Shown piece by piece: positions 27,174 through 36,191 of a DNA stretch of 64,000 bases. This DNA comes from Caldifarciminota bacterium (lineage in GTDB: Bacteria; Hydrothermota; Hydrothermia; LBFQ01; DSFT01), in contig JANXBH010000008.1 in NCBI GenBank assembly GCA_025060695.1, forward strand, positions 1 through 64,000, written 5' to 3'. Below the pieces are notes generated by a model that searched no databases, had not been told where the DNA came from, and worked only from the letters and a program-made list of their open reading frames with translations. Within the stretch, counting starts at the first letter, position 1; the number at the start of each line of letters is the position of its first letter. A program made the position numbers and the translations under genes.

Positions 27174-27713
27174 TTAATCTTTAAAGCTGAAAGTTGCAGA
27201 CCTCAAATACTGACCTTTCTTCCTTATTAAATCATCTCCGAAGAATGATTTTAAGGCTTTTTCTATCTTGCTTTTTAAACAATGAAAGTCAAACTCAAGT
27301 ATGTATATAAGATGCCCTTTTACATATCCGCAAGCTAATACCTTTGGTTTATTAGACAGATCTTTCTTAAACCTCTCTGGCGTATAATCATTAAAGCTAC
27401 CACTACCGTTTAACTTTTTTTTCTCTTTGTCAGTATTTTGAGGCTTTACTTCACAAAATTCTAATCTATCGCTATCTACAGCTTGCTTGTATTCGTCATA
27501 TCCCAACTTTTTCTGTGTAGGCTCGTATCCAGCAATGTACAGAGCTACCAATTCTCTCAGCTTTGAGGAATTTTTGTCGTTGAAATACATAGTTAGTATT
27601 TCAATAAGAAGGTCTTTGATAATAGGCTTTGAAAGTTTGTTCAAAAACTTTCTAAAATCTATCTCTTTATCCTTAGCATAGAGTATAAGGCTCCTTTTAA
27701 GATTTTCATTCAT
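27174..27713 (-). CDS. Putative type II restriction endonuclease
   Basis: A 179-residue protein of no familiar family. It contains a D...E-x-K pattern: Asp73 in L-G-Y-D-E-Y and Glu88-Val-Lys90 in E-F-C-E-V-K-P, 15 residues apart, as in the metal site of PD-(D/E)XK nucleases. The N-terminal helices and C-terminal basic part (K-K-G-Q-Y-L-R) fit a small endonuclease. It lies just upstream of a DNA methyltransferase on the same strand with a 7-bp gap, the main reason for the call. Upstream is TATTAT, 5 nt before the ATG. Confidence 0.5.
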   Translation of the reverse strand: MNENLKRSLILYAKDKEIDFRKFLNKLSKPIIKDLLIEILTMYFNDKNSSKLRELVALYIAGYEPTQKKLGYDEYKQAVDSDRLEFCEVKPQNTDKEKKKLNGSGSFNDYTPERFKKDLSNKPKVLACGYVKGHLIYILEFDFHCLKSKIEKALKSFFGDDLIRKKGQYLRSATFSFKD

Positions 27714-27728
27714 TTACCATAATACAAT

Positions 27729-27968
27729 TTAATAATTTCTTCTGTTGTTTTTTTCCCTTCTAAGGGCTTTCCTTGTTATTACCACATTTATAGCTTTTGG
27801 ACCTTTTTCAGTATTTTCTATTTCAAATGTTACTTCATCGCCTTCGTTTAGTGTTCTATATTCATTTGATTGAATGCTCGTGTAATGGACAAATATACTC
27901 TTTCCATCTTCGCTATCTATGAACCCATATCCTTTCTTTGGGTTGAACCATTTTACTTTACCTTTCAT
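27729..27968 (-). CDS. Cold-shock domain protein
   Basis: A 79-residue single-stranded nucleic-acid-binding protein with the CSD RNP motifs G-K-V-K-W-F-N-P-K-K-G-Y-G-F-I and D-S-E-D-G-K-S-I-F-V-H-Y (Tyr in place of the usual second His) plus L-N-E-G-D-E-V-T-F. It has an extra basic tail (about residues 64-79, R-K-A-L-R-R-E-K) beyond the 66-residue CspA core. A strong AAGGAGG ribosome site (27974-27980) precedes the ATG, and the TAAAAT element is 33 nt upstream, so the message has a leader. Confidence 0.92.
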   Translation of the reverse strand: MKGKVKWFNPKKGYGFIDSEDGKSIFVHYTSIQSNEYRTLNEGDEVTFEIENTEKGPKAINVVITRKALRREKNNRRNY

Positions 27969-27973
27969 CTTTT

Positions 27974-27980
27974 CCTCCTT
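27974..27980 (-). promoter_or_regulatory. Strong Shine-Dalgarno site of the cold-shock gene
   Basis: Minus-strand AAGGAGG sits 5 nt before the ATG at 27968. Confidence 0.78.
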
Positions 27981-28001
27981 ATAAATTATAAAATTGTAGA
28001 A

Positions 28002-28007
28002 ATTTTA
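28002..28007 (-). promoter_or_regulatory. Predicted -10 element for the cold-shock gene (leadered)
   Basis: Minus-strand CTTTAAAATTTC, 33 nt upstream of the ATG. A second possible TATAAT lies closer to the start, so the exact transcription start is uncertain. Confidence 0.5.
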
Positions 28008-28021
28008 AAGCATAAAATTTT

Positions 28022-29050
28022 TTAATTCAATAACCTATTAAAATAGTTTAGATATTTCAAAGCGACTTCTTTTGAAAAGATAATAATAACATTTTCGTCA
28101 TTTTCATTGTCTGCGTTGGATGAAAAGTTATATGAACCTGTTATAACTATAGAACTATCAACAATAATTACCTTGTTGTGCATATTCTTTGGATTTTTGT
28201 CTAATATTACATTCATGCCTTTTTCTTTTAGTTTTTCATACTCGGAAAATTTACTAACTTGACGAGTTTCAAATATTCCACTTACCTTTACGCCTCTGCT
28301 ATGTGCTCTAATCATAGCACTTGCAATTTTATCGTGTGTAAACGAAAATGCCATAAAGTCAATAGTTTTTTGAGATTGATCAATTATTTCAATAATTCTT
28401 CTGCTTGGTTTTTCTTCTGGTGAGAAATAGTTTTCAATCCTAATATCATCTAACATTATTATGTTATTGCCAATTTTTTCTTTAGCTCTTGAAAATTTCT
28501 TTTCGTAGAACATTTGATTAAATTCTTTTAAATAGTTCCCTGCGAGGGCTTTTGACCTAATTATTAAAATATTGTTGTCATTCTTGTAAATATCATTGTC
28601 TGTCCAGTTCATAGACCCTGTAATAACTATTTCTTCATCAATTATAGCAAATTTATGATGCATATAGCTATTATCTTCTTGAAATACAACTTCAATATTA
28701 CTATTTAAAACTTTTTGTAATTCTGGATAATCTAAGTTATCCTTGTCAGTTATTATTTTTACATCAATACCTCTGTTTTTTGCGTCCATTAGACCTTGTA
28801 TTAATTCCCTATTTCCAATTTCAAAAACCGCAATATAAATACTTTTCTTTGCATTATCTAAATAGGACTTAATTTTAGGTACTACATCATCGTATCTTGT
28901 AAATAGCACTAAAATGGACTTATCGGAGTGAATTGTTTGATAATTCTCCTCAAAATAACAACTTCTAAATATAGAAGAACTTGATATAACTAAGAGAAGA
29001 ACTATAGCTGAAATAAGTCTAATGTTTAAAATTTTTCTATATCTTCTCAT
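28022..29050 (-). CDS. Phospholipase D-like protein with two HKD motifs
   Basis: A 342-residue protein with an N-terminal membrane segment ending in F-R-S-C (signal anchor or lipoprotein signal, about residues 10-31). Two PLD domains follow. Each has the catalytic H-x-K-x4-D motif: M-H-H-K-F-A-I-I-D with I-T-G-S-M-N-W, and M-H-N-K-V-I-I-V-D with I-T-G-S-Y-N-F. Such proteins act on phosphodiesters in lipids or DNA; the anchor suggests the cell envelope. It overlaps the TatD gene by 4 bp and is last in the argF operon. Substrate unknown. Confidence 0.85.
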   Translation of the reverse strand: MRRYRKILNIRLISAIVLLLVISSSSIFRSCYFEENYQTIHSDKSILVLFTRYDDVVPKIKSYLDNAKKSIYIAVFEIGNRELIQGLMDAKNRGIDVKIITDKDNLDYPELQKVLNSNIEVVFQEDNSYMHHKFAIIDEEIVITGSMNWTDNDIYKNDNNILIIRSKALAGNYLKEFNQMFYEKKFSRAKEKIGNNIIMLDDIRIENYFSPEEKPSRRIIEIIDQSQKTIDFMAFSFTHDKIASAMIRAHSRGVKVSGIFETRQVSKFSEYEKLKEKGMNVILDKNPKNMHNKVIIVDSSIVITGSYNFSSNADNENDENVIIIFSKEVALKYLNYFNRLLN

Positions 29051-30003
29051 TTATTTTTTATTTTGTTTAAAACCGATTGTTTTATCTCAGAAATCAATAT
29101 ACCATCTTTATATGCTTTCTCTATATCGTTTTCTATATCTTTTAAAAACTTTCTTGCGCTTTCGTCATCCATATTTTCTGTAATTGTCTCATTGTCGTAT
29201 AACCATTCATAAAGCATTCTTTTTTCTCTTTCTCTCAAATTAAAACACTTATCAATATTTTCAAATACTTCTATCATTAGATTATCTACATCCACGTTTA
29301 AAATTTCACTTGCCTTTTGATATATAAGCTTTACATTTTTGGGTTCATTTATTGTTTTTCCTAATTGAGGTGGTGTAAGATATGGACTGTCAGTTTCAAA
29401 AAATGTATTTCTTAAATTGGTGTACTTCAATGCTTCTATAATGTAAGGATTTTTGTAAGTAATCATTCCCGAAAATGATAAAAAGTAATTTTTATCTAAA
29501 ATTTTCCTTGCAATTTCCTTATCTCCACTAAATGAGTGAAATACTACTTTTTTTAAATCGTAGCCATCTAAAATTCCAATTGCAAGTTCAAAAACTTTAT
29601 AAGAATCCTTTTGGTCTCTTAAGTGCAAAACGACTGGAAGATTATACTTTATAGCAAGTTCTATTTGCTTTTTAAAACCTTCAATTTGAACTTCTTTATC
29701 GAATTTATTCCAGTAAAAGTCTAAACCAATTTCCCCAATTGCAATAACTTTATGGTGTTCTAATAAGTTTTCCAATTCTTCTATCTTATTAATTTCATTA
29801 ATGCTATTTGGATGTATTCCCAATATTGCATAAACTATCTCGTATTTTTCTGAGATTTCTAAAGCTTTTTTAGAGGATGCTATATCATAGCCCACGCAAA
29901 ATATTCTTTTTACATTCTCTTTTTTAGCATTTTCTACAATATTGTCTAAATTATTATATTCTTCGCTATTTAAATGAGCATGCGTATCTATGTAAATTTT
30001 CAC
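29047..30003 (-). CDS. tatD: TatD-family metal-dependent hydrolase (DNase)
   Basis: A 318-residue TIM-barrel hydrolase. The first 260 residues carry the family motifs: D-T-H-A-H-L (metal His pair), I-G-E-I-G-L-D-F-Y (bridging Glu), V-L-H-L-R (His), H-S-F-S-G (His) and E-T-D-S-P-Y (Asp). TatD proteins are 3'-5' exonucleases active on DNA and RNA ends. A charged C-terminal extension of about 55 residues, with E-R-E-K-R and helical repeats, is beyond the usual family length. It sits between argF and the PLD gene with 4-bp overlaps. Confidence 0.9.
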   Translation of the reverse strand: MKIYIDTHAHLNSEEYNNLDNIVENAKKENVKRIFCVGYDIASSKKALEISEKYEIVYAILGIHPNSINEINKIEELENLLEHHKVIAIGEIGLDFYWNKFDKEVQIEGFKKQIELAIKYNLPVVLHLRDQKDSYKVFELAIGILDGYDLKKVVFHSFSGDKEIARKILDKNYFLSFSGMITYKNPYIIEALKYTNLRNTFFETDSPYLTPPQLGKTINEPKNVKLIYQKASEILNVDVDNLMIEVFENIDKCFNLREREKRMLYEWLYDNETITENMDDESARKFLKDIENDIEKAYKDGILISEIKQSVLNKIKNK

Positions 30004-30929
30004 TTTGAGTATAAAAATGCAATTAGACCTTTTTGTGCATGTAGTCTATTTTCCGCTTGTTGAAATACTATGGAGTTTTCACTTTCTATTACTTCATCTG
30101 TTATTTCTTCATCCCTATGTGCAGGTAGACAATGCATGATTTTATATCCCTTTGGTGCATACTTTAGAATCTCACTATTTATTTGATATTCTCTAAATAT
30201 TCTTTTTCTTTCTTCCGCTTCACTTTCTTGACCCATACTTGCCCACACGTCTGTATAAATAAAATCGCTATTTTTTATTGCATATACGATGTCATTAGTA
30301 ATTTCAATTTTAGCTCCAGTTTTTTTAGAAATCTCAATTGATTTATTATATATCTCTCTATTTGGCTCGTATCCATTTGGTCCAGCCCATATAAATCTAT
30401 TTCCTATATATGAAGATATTAACATAAGTGAATGTGAGACATTATTTCCATCTCCAATAAATGTAAGTGTAAAATCCTTTGAAAAATTAGTTATTTCAAA
30501 TATTGTAAGTGTATCCGCAAGTGCTTGACAAGGATGTTCCAAGTCTGATAGTGCATTTATTACGGGAATTGTTGTATATTTTGCTAATTCAATTAAAGTT
30601 TGATGCGAGTATACTCTTGAAACTATGCCATTTACCCATTTGTCTAAATTCCTTGCTACATCCTTTACGGGTTCTCTTTGACCCATCCTTACACTTTGAT
30701 GCTCCAAGTTTAAAGCATATCCTCCAAGTTGAGTAATTGCTATTTGGAATGTTGCTATTGTTCTAAGTGAAGGCTTTTCAAATATTAAAGCAATAGTCCT
30801 ATTATTTAGTACATTCTCAAGGAATTTTCCCTTTTTAAATTCCATTTTGTAGTGAAAGCCAAGATTTATAACCTCTCTTGTTTCCTCAATAGAAAGGTCT
30901 AAAATAGAAAGATAATCTCTTTTTTGCAT
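30000..30929 (-). CDS. argF: Ornithine carbamoyltransferase
   Basis: Makes citrulline from ornithine and carbamoyl phosphate in arginine metabolism. The 309-residue protein has the carbamoyl-phosphate motif F-E-K-P-S-L-R-T (S-x-R-T), then L-E-H-Q-S-V-R-M-G-Q-R-E, H-P-C-Q-A-L-A-D-T-L-T and the ornithine-specific H-C-L-P-A-H-R. The D-V-W-A-S-M-G-Q motif also separates it from aspartate transcarbamoylases. First gene of an operon with tatD and PLD, leaderless-type start. It may act in synthesis or degradation of arginine. Confidence 0.94.
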   Translation of the reverse strand: MQKRDYLSILDLSIEETREVINLGFHYKMEFKKGKFLENVLNNRTIALIFEKPSLRTIATFQIAITQLGGYALNLEHQSVRMGQREPVKDVARNLDKWVNGIVSRVYSHQTLIELAKYTTIPVINALSDLEHPCQALADTLTIFEITNFSKDFTLTFIGDGNNVSHSLMLISSYIGNRFIWAGPNGYEPNREIYNKSIEISKKTGAKIEITNDIVYAIKNSDFIYTDVWASMGQESEAEERKRIFREYQINSEILKYAPKGYKIMHCLPAHRDEEITDEVIESENSIVFQQAENRLHAQKGLIAFLYSK

Positions 30930-30935
30930 GCAGAA

Positions 30936-30941
30936 ATTTTA
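30936..30941 (-). promoter_or_regulatory. Predicted leaderless -10 element for argF
   Basis: Minus-strand CTTTAAAATTTCTGCATG places TAAAAT exactly 6 nt before the ATG at 30929. Confidence 0.62.
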
Positions 30942-30947
30942 AAGTTT

Positions 30948-31879
30948 TTAGAAAACTAAAAAGCTTTTTGTATAAGTTTGATTATATAAATAAATCTTCA
31001 ATATATATGTTCCTGAATTTATGTCTATATTGTAGCTATATTTCCCTGGTTCTAATTCCCCTATCTTTTTATTTCATACCTTACATTTCTTTTATTTATC
31101 AAGTGTAAATTTATTGAATTGGAGATAATGTAAAACTTATCTCCGGGAAGTTTTACACTTTCATCCTGTAATACAGGTGTGAACGTTCCACAAATCCCAA
31201 GAGCTAACCATCTTGCAATTCTTCCAAGATAACTGTTATCTCCCGGATCAACACAACTATAACTAAAACAGTGATCTGTATATGCCAACCTACCATTTCC
31301 GTAGTTTCCTACCATAAGAGTAGGATCATTTGGTCCATTTGTAGTATCAACTATAAGAACTGACCAGTTATTACTATAAGGACCTTGAATATCATAATCT
31401 CCTGAAGTCAAATCCTTATTTAAACCTGATGTTATAGGATGTAATGGTGCAAGAGGTGTAAATTCTTGGCAATTTGAATTTCCGCAGTTCCACCATGCGG
31501 AACTTATATTTATTGAAAAAGTAGGTGGCAAAGTAGGAACATTATCCGCTTGGTTTGGTTGATTTATCCAGTATCCACCTCCCATAAGGACGTAATTTTG
31601 TAAGCTTGGTCCTAAATTCACTACATTAGAGTGCCATATAGCTCCAACATCTACTAAAACTAAATCGTATTTACATAGAGAGTCAGCTGAAATATTCCCA
31701 AGGCTACTGACTTGAACTTGGAAAACGCTTGCACCAAGAGATTGAAGTCTAAGTGGTGTATCATATAAACCTAAATAAATGTATAGTACTTTTACCCCTG
31801 AGAGTGAATGTATGAAGTTATTTAGACTTCCATTAATTTCACGATTTATGTTTCCGATACCTACTCGACCATTTTCCAG
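30948..31879 (-). pseudogene. Decayed secreted protein: GATase1/ThuA-like domain plus C-terminal sorting-like domain
   Basis: One continuous minus-strand frame runs from an in-frame stop at 31880-31882 to 31061. It encodes a Rossmann-like region (V-K-V-L-Y-I-Y-L-G, Y-D-L-V-L-V-D-V-G-A-I-W, Y-V-L-M-G-G-G-Y-W, H-P-I-T-S-G-L) resembling class I glutamine-amidotransferase/ThuA-like folds. A second frame down to 30948 encodes a sorting-like C-terminal domain (G-E-L-E-P-G-K-Y-S-Y-N-I-D, S-G-T-Y-I-L-K-I-Y). The frames join if one base is added in the T5 run at 31066-31070. The 5' end, with start codon and signal peptide, is missing, so this looks like a truncated and frameshifted relic. It fills the only long interval here without an intact gene. 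Confidence 0.6.
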
Positions 31880-31898
31880 CTACTTTGTTCTCAAGCCT

Positions 31899-31904
31899 TA
31901 AAAT
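31899..31904 (+). promoter_or_regulatory. Predicted leaderless -10 element for the zinc-ribbon operon
   Basis: CCTTAAAATTTTGGATATG places TAAAAT 7 nt before the ATG at 31912 and decides that start over an in-frame upstream codon. Confidence 0.6.
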
Positions 31905-31911
31905 TTTGGAT

Positions 31912-32157
31912 ATGAAAAAATGTCCAAATTGCAATTTAGTTATGAACGAAGTTATAAAAGTGAATGTATTAGTGGATGTTTGTCCTCAATGTGGTGGTGT
32001 ATGGTTGGATAGAGGAGAGTTAGAAAAGATAATTTACAGAATTAAAGATGTGGAAAAAGATTGGGAAGAAGACTATAGGAGATTTGGTCATTATGATGAT
32101 GATTATTATAAGAAAAAGAAAAAAAAGTGGTTTGATATCTTTGAAATTTTTGACTAA
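31912..32157 (+). CDS. TFIIB-type zinc-ribbon protein
   Basis: An 81-residue protein with one four-cysteine zinc ribbon (C-P-N-C-N, then C-P-Q-C-G-G-V-W-L-D-R-G-E-L). This is the zf-TFIIB signature of small bacterial proteins of unknown role. The C-terminal part is very charged (D-D-D-Y-Y-K-K-K-K-K-K). The start at 31912 is chosen because the promoter element lies just before it and the family begins with M-K-K-C-P. Two bases separate it from the AIRS-like gene. Confidence 0.82.
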   Translation: MKKCPNCNLVMNEVIKVNVLVDVCPQCGGVWLDRGELEKIIYRIKDVEKDWEEDYRRFGHYDDDYYKKKKKKWFDIFEIFD

Positions 32158-32159
32158 TC

Positions 32160-33224
32160 ATGGGTATTAAATTTCCAGATATAGGGAAAATTAGTGAGGA
32201 GTTTTTTAATAATTATATATTTCCTAAGTTAGGCTCAAAAAGGGAAGAAGTTATTGTTCCTCCTCAGCATGGTGTAGATGTAGGTATAGTTAAGATATCT
32301 GAAAGTAAAGTAATGGCATTTACAACCGATCCAATATATATAGTTCCTCAATATGGATGGGAAAGGGCAGCTTGGTTTGCATTCCACATATTAGCAAGTG
32401 ATATCTCCACTACGGGTTTTCCTCCAAGTTATGCTATATTTGATTTTAATTTGCCTATGAGTATTAAGGAGGATGAGTTTGAAATTATTTGGGATGTAAT
32501 AGATAGGGAATGTAAAAAATATGGGACTGCAATTGTGACAGGGCATACCGCAAGGTATACAGGGACAGATTATCCTATGGTAGGTGGAGCAACATTTGTG
32601 GCTATATGCGATTATGATAAGTATTTAATTCCGAAAATGGCTATGGAAGGTGATTTGGTAGTAATTACAAAAGGACCTGCAATTGAAACAGTTGGTATTA
32701 TTTCAAACACATTCCCAAATTATATAAAAAGACATTTAGGTGAGGAGATACTTAAAAAAGCACAAGATTTATTTTATAAGATGAGCACGATAGATGACGC
32801 ACTATTAGCGGTAAAAGTAGGGGTAAGAGAAAATGGTGTAACCTCTATGCACGATGCTACCGAGTGTGGTGTGATAGGCGGTGTATATGAAGTTGCTCAG
32901 GCAAGCAATAAGGGTATTATTATCTATAAAGATGAGATTCCTATACTTAACGAAGTTAAGTTAGTTTGCGATTTATTTAATATAGACCCATATATTTCCA
33001 TAAGTGAAGGGACATTAGTAATTACAGTAAGGCCAAATAAAGCAAATGAGTTAATAAAAATTCTAAATGACAATAACATAATTGCTAAAGTAATAGGTGA
33101 AATTTTGCCATTAGATGAAGGAAGATGGATATACGAAAATGGTGAAAAAAGAGTTCTAACTCATCCAAGAGTAGACCCATTTTGGAATGCGATGAAATTC
33201 GGTTTTGAAAATGGTCTAAATTAA
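32160..33224 (+). CDS. AIR synthase / HypE-like ATP-binding protein
   Basis: A 354-residue protein of the PurM/HypE/SelD superfamily. It has an N-terminal G-K-I domain with V-D-V-G-I-V and T-D-P-I-Y-I-V-P, the A-S-D-I-S-T-T-G-F-P-P segment, the G-H-T-A-R-Y and M-V-G-G-A-T-F core, and a C-terminal S-M-H-D-A-T-E-C-G-V-I-G-G glycine-rich loop. HypE proteins end with a Cys that becomes thiocyanate; this one ends in N-G-L-N without Cys, and there are no hydrogenase genes nearby. An ATP-using enzyme of unknown substrate is the safest call. Confidence 0.72.
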   Translation: MGIKFPDIGKISEEFFNNYIFPKLGSKREEVIVPPQHGVDVGIVKISESKVMAFTTDPIYIVPQYGWERAAWFAFHILASDISTTGFPPSYAIFDFNLPMSIKEDEFEIIWDVIDRECKKYGTAIVTGHTARYTGTDYPMVGGATFVAICDYDKYLIPKMAMEGDLVVITKGPAIETVGIISNTFPNYIKRHLGEEILKKAQDLFYKMSTIDDALLAVKVGVRENGVTSMHDATECGVIGGVYEVAQASNKGIIIYKDEIPILNEVKLVCDLFNIDPYISISEGTLVITVRPNKANELIKILNDNNIIAKVIGEILPLDEGRWIYENGEKRVLTHPRVDPFWNAMKFGFENGLN

Positions 33225-33578
33225 ATGAGATTTATAAATCTATTTCTTGGGACTACATTCTTGAGTCTTGGATTTGTTGGTCTTTTTGTTCCCCTCTTAC
33301 CCTCTACTATATTTTTTATTCTATCCGCATTTTTCTATGCAAGAAGCTCAAAAAAACTATATAATTATGTCGTTAATCATCCAAAAATTTCAAAACATAT
33401 AAGAATATGGCAAGAAAAAAGAGCTATGCCTAAAAAGGCTAAAATTATAGCTATTAGTTCGGTTTTAATAAGCATAGCTTTAACAGTTATTTTAAATAGT
33501 TCTATTTATGTTAGGTTAGCCTCAATTATTCTTGGTATATCTCTCATAGTAATACTTCTGAAAATTAGAACCTATTAA
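33225..33578 (+). CDS. DUF454-family (YbaN-like) inner-membrane protein
   Basis: A 117-residue membrane protein with the DUF454 pattern. There is an N-terminal G-x-x-F-L-S-L-G-F-V-G hydrophobic pair, P-L-L-P-S-T-I-F-F-I-L-S-A-F-F-Y-A-R-S-S, then H-P-K-I-S-K-H-I-R-x-W and two further helices. Function is unknown in the family. It follows the AIRS-like gene with no gap and its stop overlaps the convergent gene by 4 bp. Confidence 0.85.
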   Translation: MRFINLFLGTTFLSLGFVGLFVPLLPSTIFFILSAFFYARSSKKLYNYVVNHPKISKHIRIWQEKRAMPKKAKIIAISSVLISIALTVILNSSIYVRLASIILGISLIVILLKIRTY

Positions 33579-34366
33579 ATATATAAGCTAACGAAATCTT
33601 CGGGTATAACATTTTTCATTACATTCATTAGTTGCTTCGAAAATCTTTTGAAACTATTAGATATTGCATGTGCTCTTACTATTGAAAGATGATACCGATA
33701 AAACCACTTATCCTTGAATTTTTCAACTATTTTCTTAATTTGCTCTTTATTTGAATAAAGAATATCAACTGTGGATTTTAATATAGAAAATTCAATAAAT
33801 TGGGGAAATTTTGGTAAAATGAATGGTCTTTGATAACTAAAAAGTTCATAGAATGTATGGTAATTTCCGAAACTTTCGTCTTTATATGCAAGAACAAATA
33901 TGGAAGCCTCTTGAGGATCGTTTACTATTTCGTAATTACTTTTTATATAATCTATAATTTCTTCATCATTGCATTCTTCAGGTAAAAAAATCTTAATATC
34001 AGATGGTGGATTTATAAACCTCTTATATTCAATAGGATAATCTAAATGGATAATATAAGTGCTGTTTATGTATTTGCTTAAAAGAATTTCTTTTTGAAAC
34101 CTATGATGAACTATAACTCTATCTACAACTTCAAGAATATCGTATATATAATCAAAACTATCGTGTAAAATGGCTATCTTCCCAATCTTTTCAAACTTAT
34201 AGCTTTTAAAAATTTCTATATCATCTATAGTTTCAATATGTCCAAGAAGGATAAAAAAATCATTATCATCAATTGTAATATTTTCTTTCATTAAGTAGTT
34301 TTTTAGCTTTTCATCGTAGTCCTTTAGTTTTCTATGTTGTAGAATATTGATTCTCAACTTTATCAT
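33575..34366 (-). CDS. Hypothetical protein, possibly glycosyltransferase-like
   Basis: A 263-residue soluble protein of alternating alpha/beta segments (R-I-N-I-L-Q-H, F-F-I-L-L-G-H, I-A-I-L-H-D-S, V-I-V-H-H-R-F). The second half has E-A-S-I-F-V-L-A-Y and Y-Q-R-P-F-I-L-P-K-F-P-Q-F-I-E-F. The layout is loosely like a GT-B glycosyltransferase, but no diagnostic motif was found, so no function is assigned. It follows ftsH with a 35-bp overlap, and the 3' end meets DUF454 head on. Confidence 0.4.
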   Translation of the reverse strand: MIKLRINILQHRKLKDYDEKLKNYLMKENITIDDNDFFILLGHIETIDDIEIFKSYKFEKIGKIAILHDSFDYIYDILEVVDRVIVHHRFQKEILLSKYINSTYIIHLDYPIEYKRFINPPSDIKIFLPEECNDEEIIDYIKSNYEIVNDPQEASIFVLAYKDESFGNYHTFYELFSYQRPFILPKFPQFIEFSILKSTVDILYSNKEQIKKIVEKFKDKWFYRYHLSIVRAHAISNSFKRFSKQLMNVMKNVIPEDFVSLYI

Positions 34367-36167
34367 GTTTTAGAATCTGGTCTAATTCTTCCCCTGTAAT
34401 TGTTTCTTTTTCTAATAGCATTCTTGCTATTAAGTGTAGTTTGTCTATATTTTCAGTTAAAATTTTAAATGCGGTATTTTCCGCTTCTTCCAAAATTCTC
34501 TTTGTTTCTTCATCCGCTATTTTTAAGAAATCTTCAGATGTCCCATTTTTCTTTGCTATTTCTTTACCTATGAATATTTGTCCATCCGTTGATATGTGAA
34601 TAGGACCTATAGCTTTACTCATTCCCCACTCCATTACCATTTTTCTTGCTATTTGAGTTGATCTTTCTAAGTCATTTGCTGCTCCTGAACTAACTTCATT
34701 AAAAACTATTTTCTCCGCAACTCTTCCTCCCATCAGTATTGCAAGCTGATTCTTTAAATAGCTTTCCTCATATAAATATTTATCTTTTTCAGGTAAAGGC
34801 ACAGTTACTCCTAATGCCATACCTCTTGGTATTATACTTACTTTTTGTATTTTATCAGTGTTTGGAAGCATTCTTGATACTAATGCATGGCCTGCTTCAT
34901 GGTATGCAACTCTTCTTTTTTCGTCTTCTGAAAGAACAAGATTTCTCTTTGCAGCACCCATTATTATCTTATCTTTCGCTTCTTCTAAGTCCTTTAGTGT
35001 AATTTTATCCCTTCCCGCTCTTGCAGCAAGTAAAGCTGCTTCATTTATAAGATTTGCTAAATCTGCACCAGAAAAACCCGGTGTAGTTTGTGCAATTTTT
35101 TCTAAATCTACATCTTCAGAAAGTGGTTTGTCCTTTGCATGTATTTTCAATATTTCTAATCTTCCTTTAACGTCAGGTAAGTTTATAAATACCTTTCTAT
35201 CAAATCTTCCAGGTCTTAATAGTGCAGGGTCCAATATATCTGGTCTATTAGTTGCTGCAAGAATAACTATTCCTTCCTTTCCTTCAAATCCATCCATCTC
35301 TACTAAAAGTTGATTTAATGTCTGCTCTCTTTCATCATGACCTCCTCCTATTCCACTTCCCCTCATCCTTCCTACCGCATCAATTTCATCTATAAATATA
35401 ATTGCAGGAGCTAATTGCTTTGCCTTTTGGAATAAATCTCTTACTCTTGCTGCACCAACACCTACAAACATTTCTACAAAGTCAGAACCAGATATAGATA
35501 AAAATGGTACTCCTGCTTCACCTGCTACCGCCTTTGCTAATAAAGTCTTTCCAACACCTGGTGGTCCTACAAGTAATATGCCTTTTGGTATTTTTGCACC
35601 AAGTTTGGTATATTTTTCCCTATTTTTTAGAAATTCAACAACTTCCTTTAAATCTTCCTTTGCTTCTTCTGCATCAGCAACATCATCAAACCTTACATTA
35701 GGCTTATTGTCAACATATATCTTTGCTCTACTTTGTGAAAATTCTATAGCTCTTGATGCTCCATTTGAAATACTTCTAAGAAATATAAACCAAAATATTA
35801 TAAACAAAACTATCCAAGGCAAGTAGCTAAGAAAAATCTCCCAAAACACATTTCTATTTTTAGTCTTTATAATAATGCCTTTTTGAATAACTTCACGCAT
35901 AAGCTGTTCGTCCTTATATGGTAAGATTATTTTAAAATATTTATATTGCTTATCTCCAATTTTTAATGCCTCTTTAAATTCTCCCTCCAGCTCATTTTCA
36001 ATAATGGTAATTGAGGCTATTTTATTTTCATTTACGAAGTTGATAAACTGATTATATGTAATTTCAAGCTTTAAATTATTATTTGGATTGAAAAGTGTAA
36101 AAACGATAAGAAACGAACCTATAATTACTATCCAAATTAAGAGAGTATTAAATATATTTTTCTGCAT
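34332..36167 (-). CDS. ftsH: ATP-dependent zinc metalloprotease FtsH
   Basis: Membrane AAA+ protease that removes misfolded membrane and regulatory proteins. The 611-residue protein has two membrane helices (about residues 8-26 and 111-131) flanking a periplasmic domain. The AAA module has Walker A G-P-P-G-V-G-K-T (201-208), Walker B I-I-F-I-D-E-I-D, and the SRH with T-N-R-P-D and R-P-G-R-F-D-R. The zinc-protease motif H-E-A-G-H is at 423-427. All catalytic residues are intact. First gene of its unit with a leaderless-type start. Confidence 0.96.
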   Translation of the reverse strand: MQKNIFNTLLIWIVIIGSFLIVFTLFNPNNNLKLEITYNQFINFVNENKIASITIIENELEGEFKEALKIGDKQYKYFKIILPYKDEQLMREVIQKGIIIKTKNRNVFWEIFLSYLPWIVLFIIFWFIFLRSISNGASRAIEFSQSRAKIYVDNKPNVRFDDVADAEEAKEDLKEVVEFLKNREKYTKLGAKIPKGILLVGPPGVGKTLLAKAVAGEAGVPFLSISGSDFVEMFVGVGAARVRDLFQKAKQLAPAIIFIDEIDAVGRMRGSGIGGGHDEREQTLNQLLVEMDGFEGKEGIVILAATNRPDILDPALLRPGRFDRKVFINLPDVKGRLEILKIHAKDKPLSEDVDLEKIAQTTPGFSGADLANLINEAALLAARAGRDKITLKDLEEAKDKIIMGAAKRNLVLSEDEKRRVAYHEAGHALVSRMLPNTDKIQKVSIIPRGMALGVTVPLPEKDKYLYEESYLKNQLAILMGGRVAEKIVFNEVSSGAANDLERSTQIARKMVMEWGMSKAIGPIHISTDGQIFIGKEIAKKNGTSEDFLKIADEETKRILEEAENTAFKILTENIDKLHLIARMLLEKETITGEELDQILKHDKVENQYSTT

Positions 36168-36174
36168 CTATAAA

Positions 36175-36180
36175 ATTTTA
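36175..36180 (-). promoter_or_regulatory. Predicted leaderless -10 element for ftsH
   Basis: Minus-strand CTTTAAAATTTTATAGATG places TAAAAT 7 nt before the ATG at 36167. Confidence 0.62.
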
Positions 36181-36191
36181 AAGCTTTTGCC

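Noticed and set aside
31061-31621. Intact 186-residue gene starting at GTG 31621
   Set aside because: The same frame continues well upstream with protein-like sequence and the missing end is in another frame, so it is part of a broken gene.
31885-31911. Longer zinc-ribbon protein starting at 31885
   Set aside because: The promoter element lies inside this stretch; ATG 31912 matches the family start and the leaderless spacing.
32160-33224. Hydrogenase maturation factor HypE
   Set aside because: The C-terminal Cys required for HypE is absent and no hydrogenase genes are near, so only a superfamily-level call is made.
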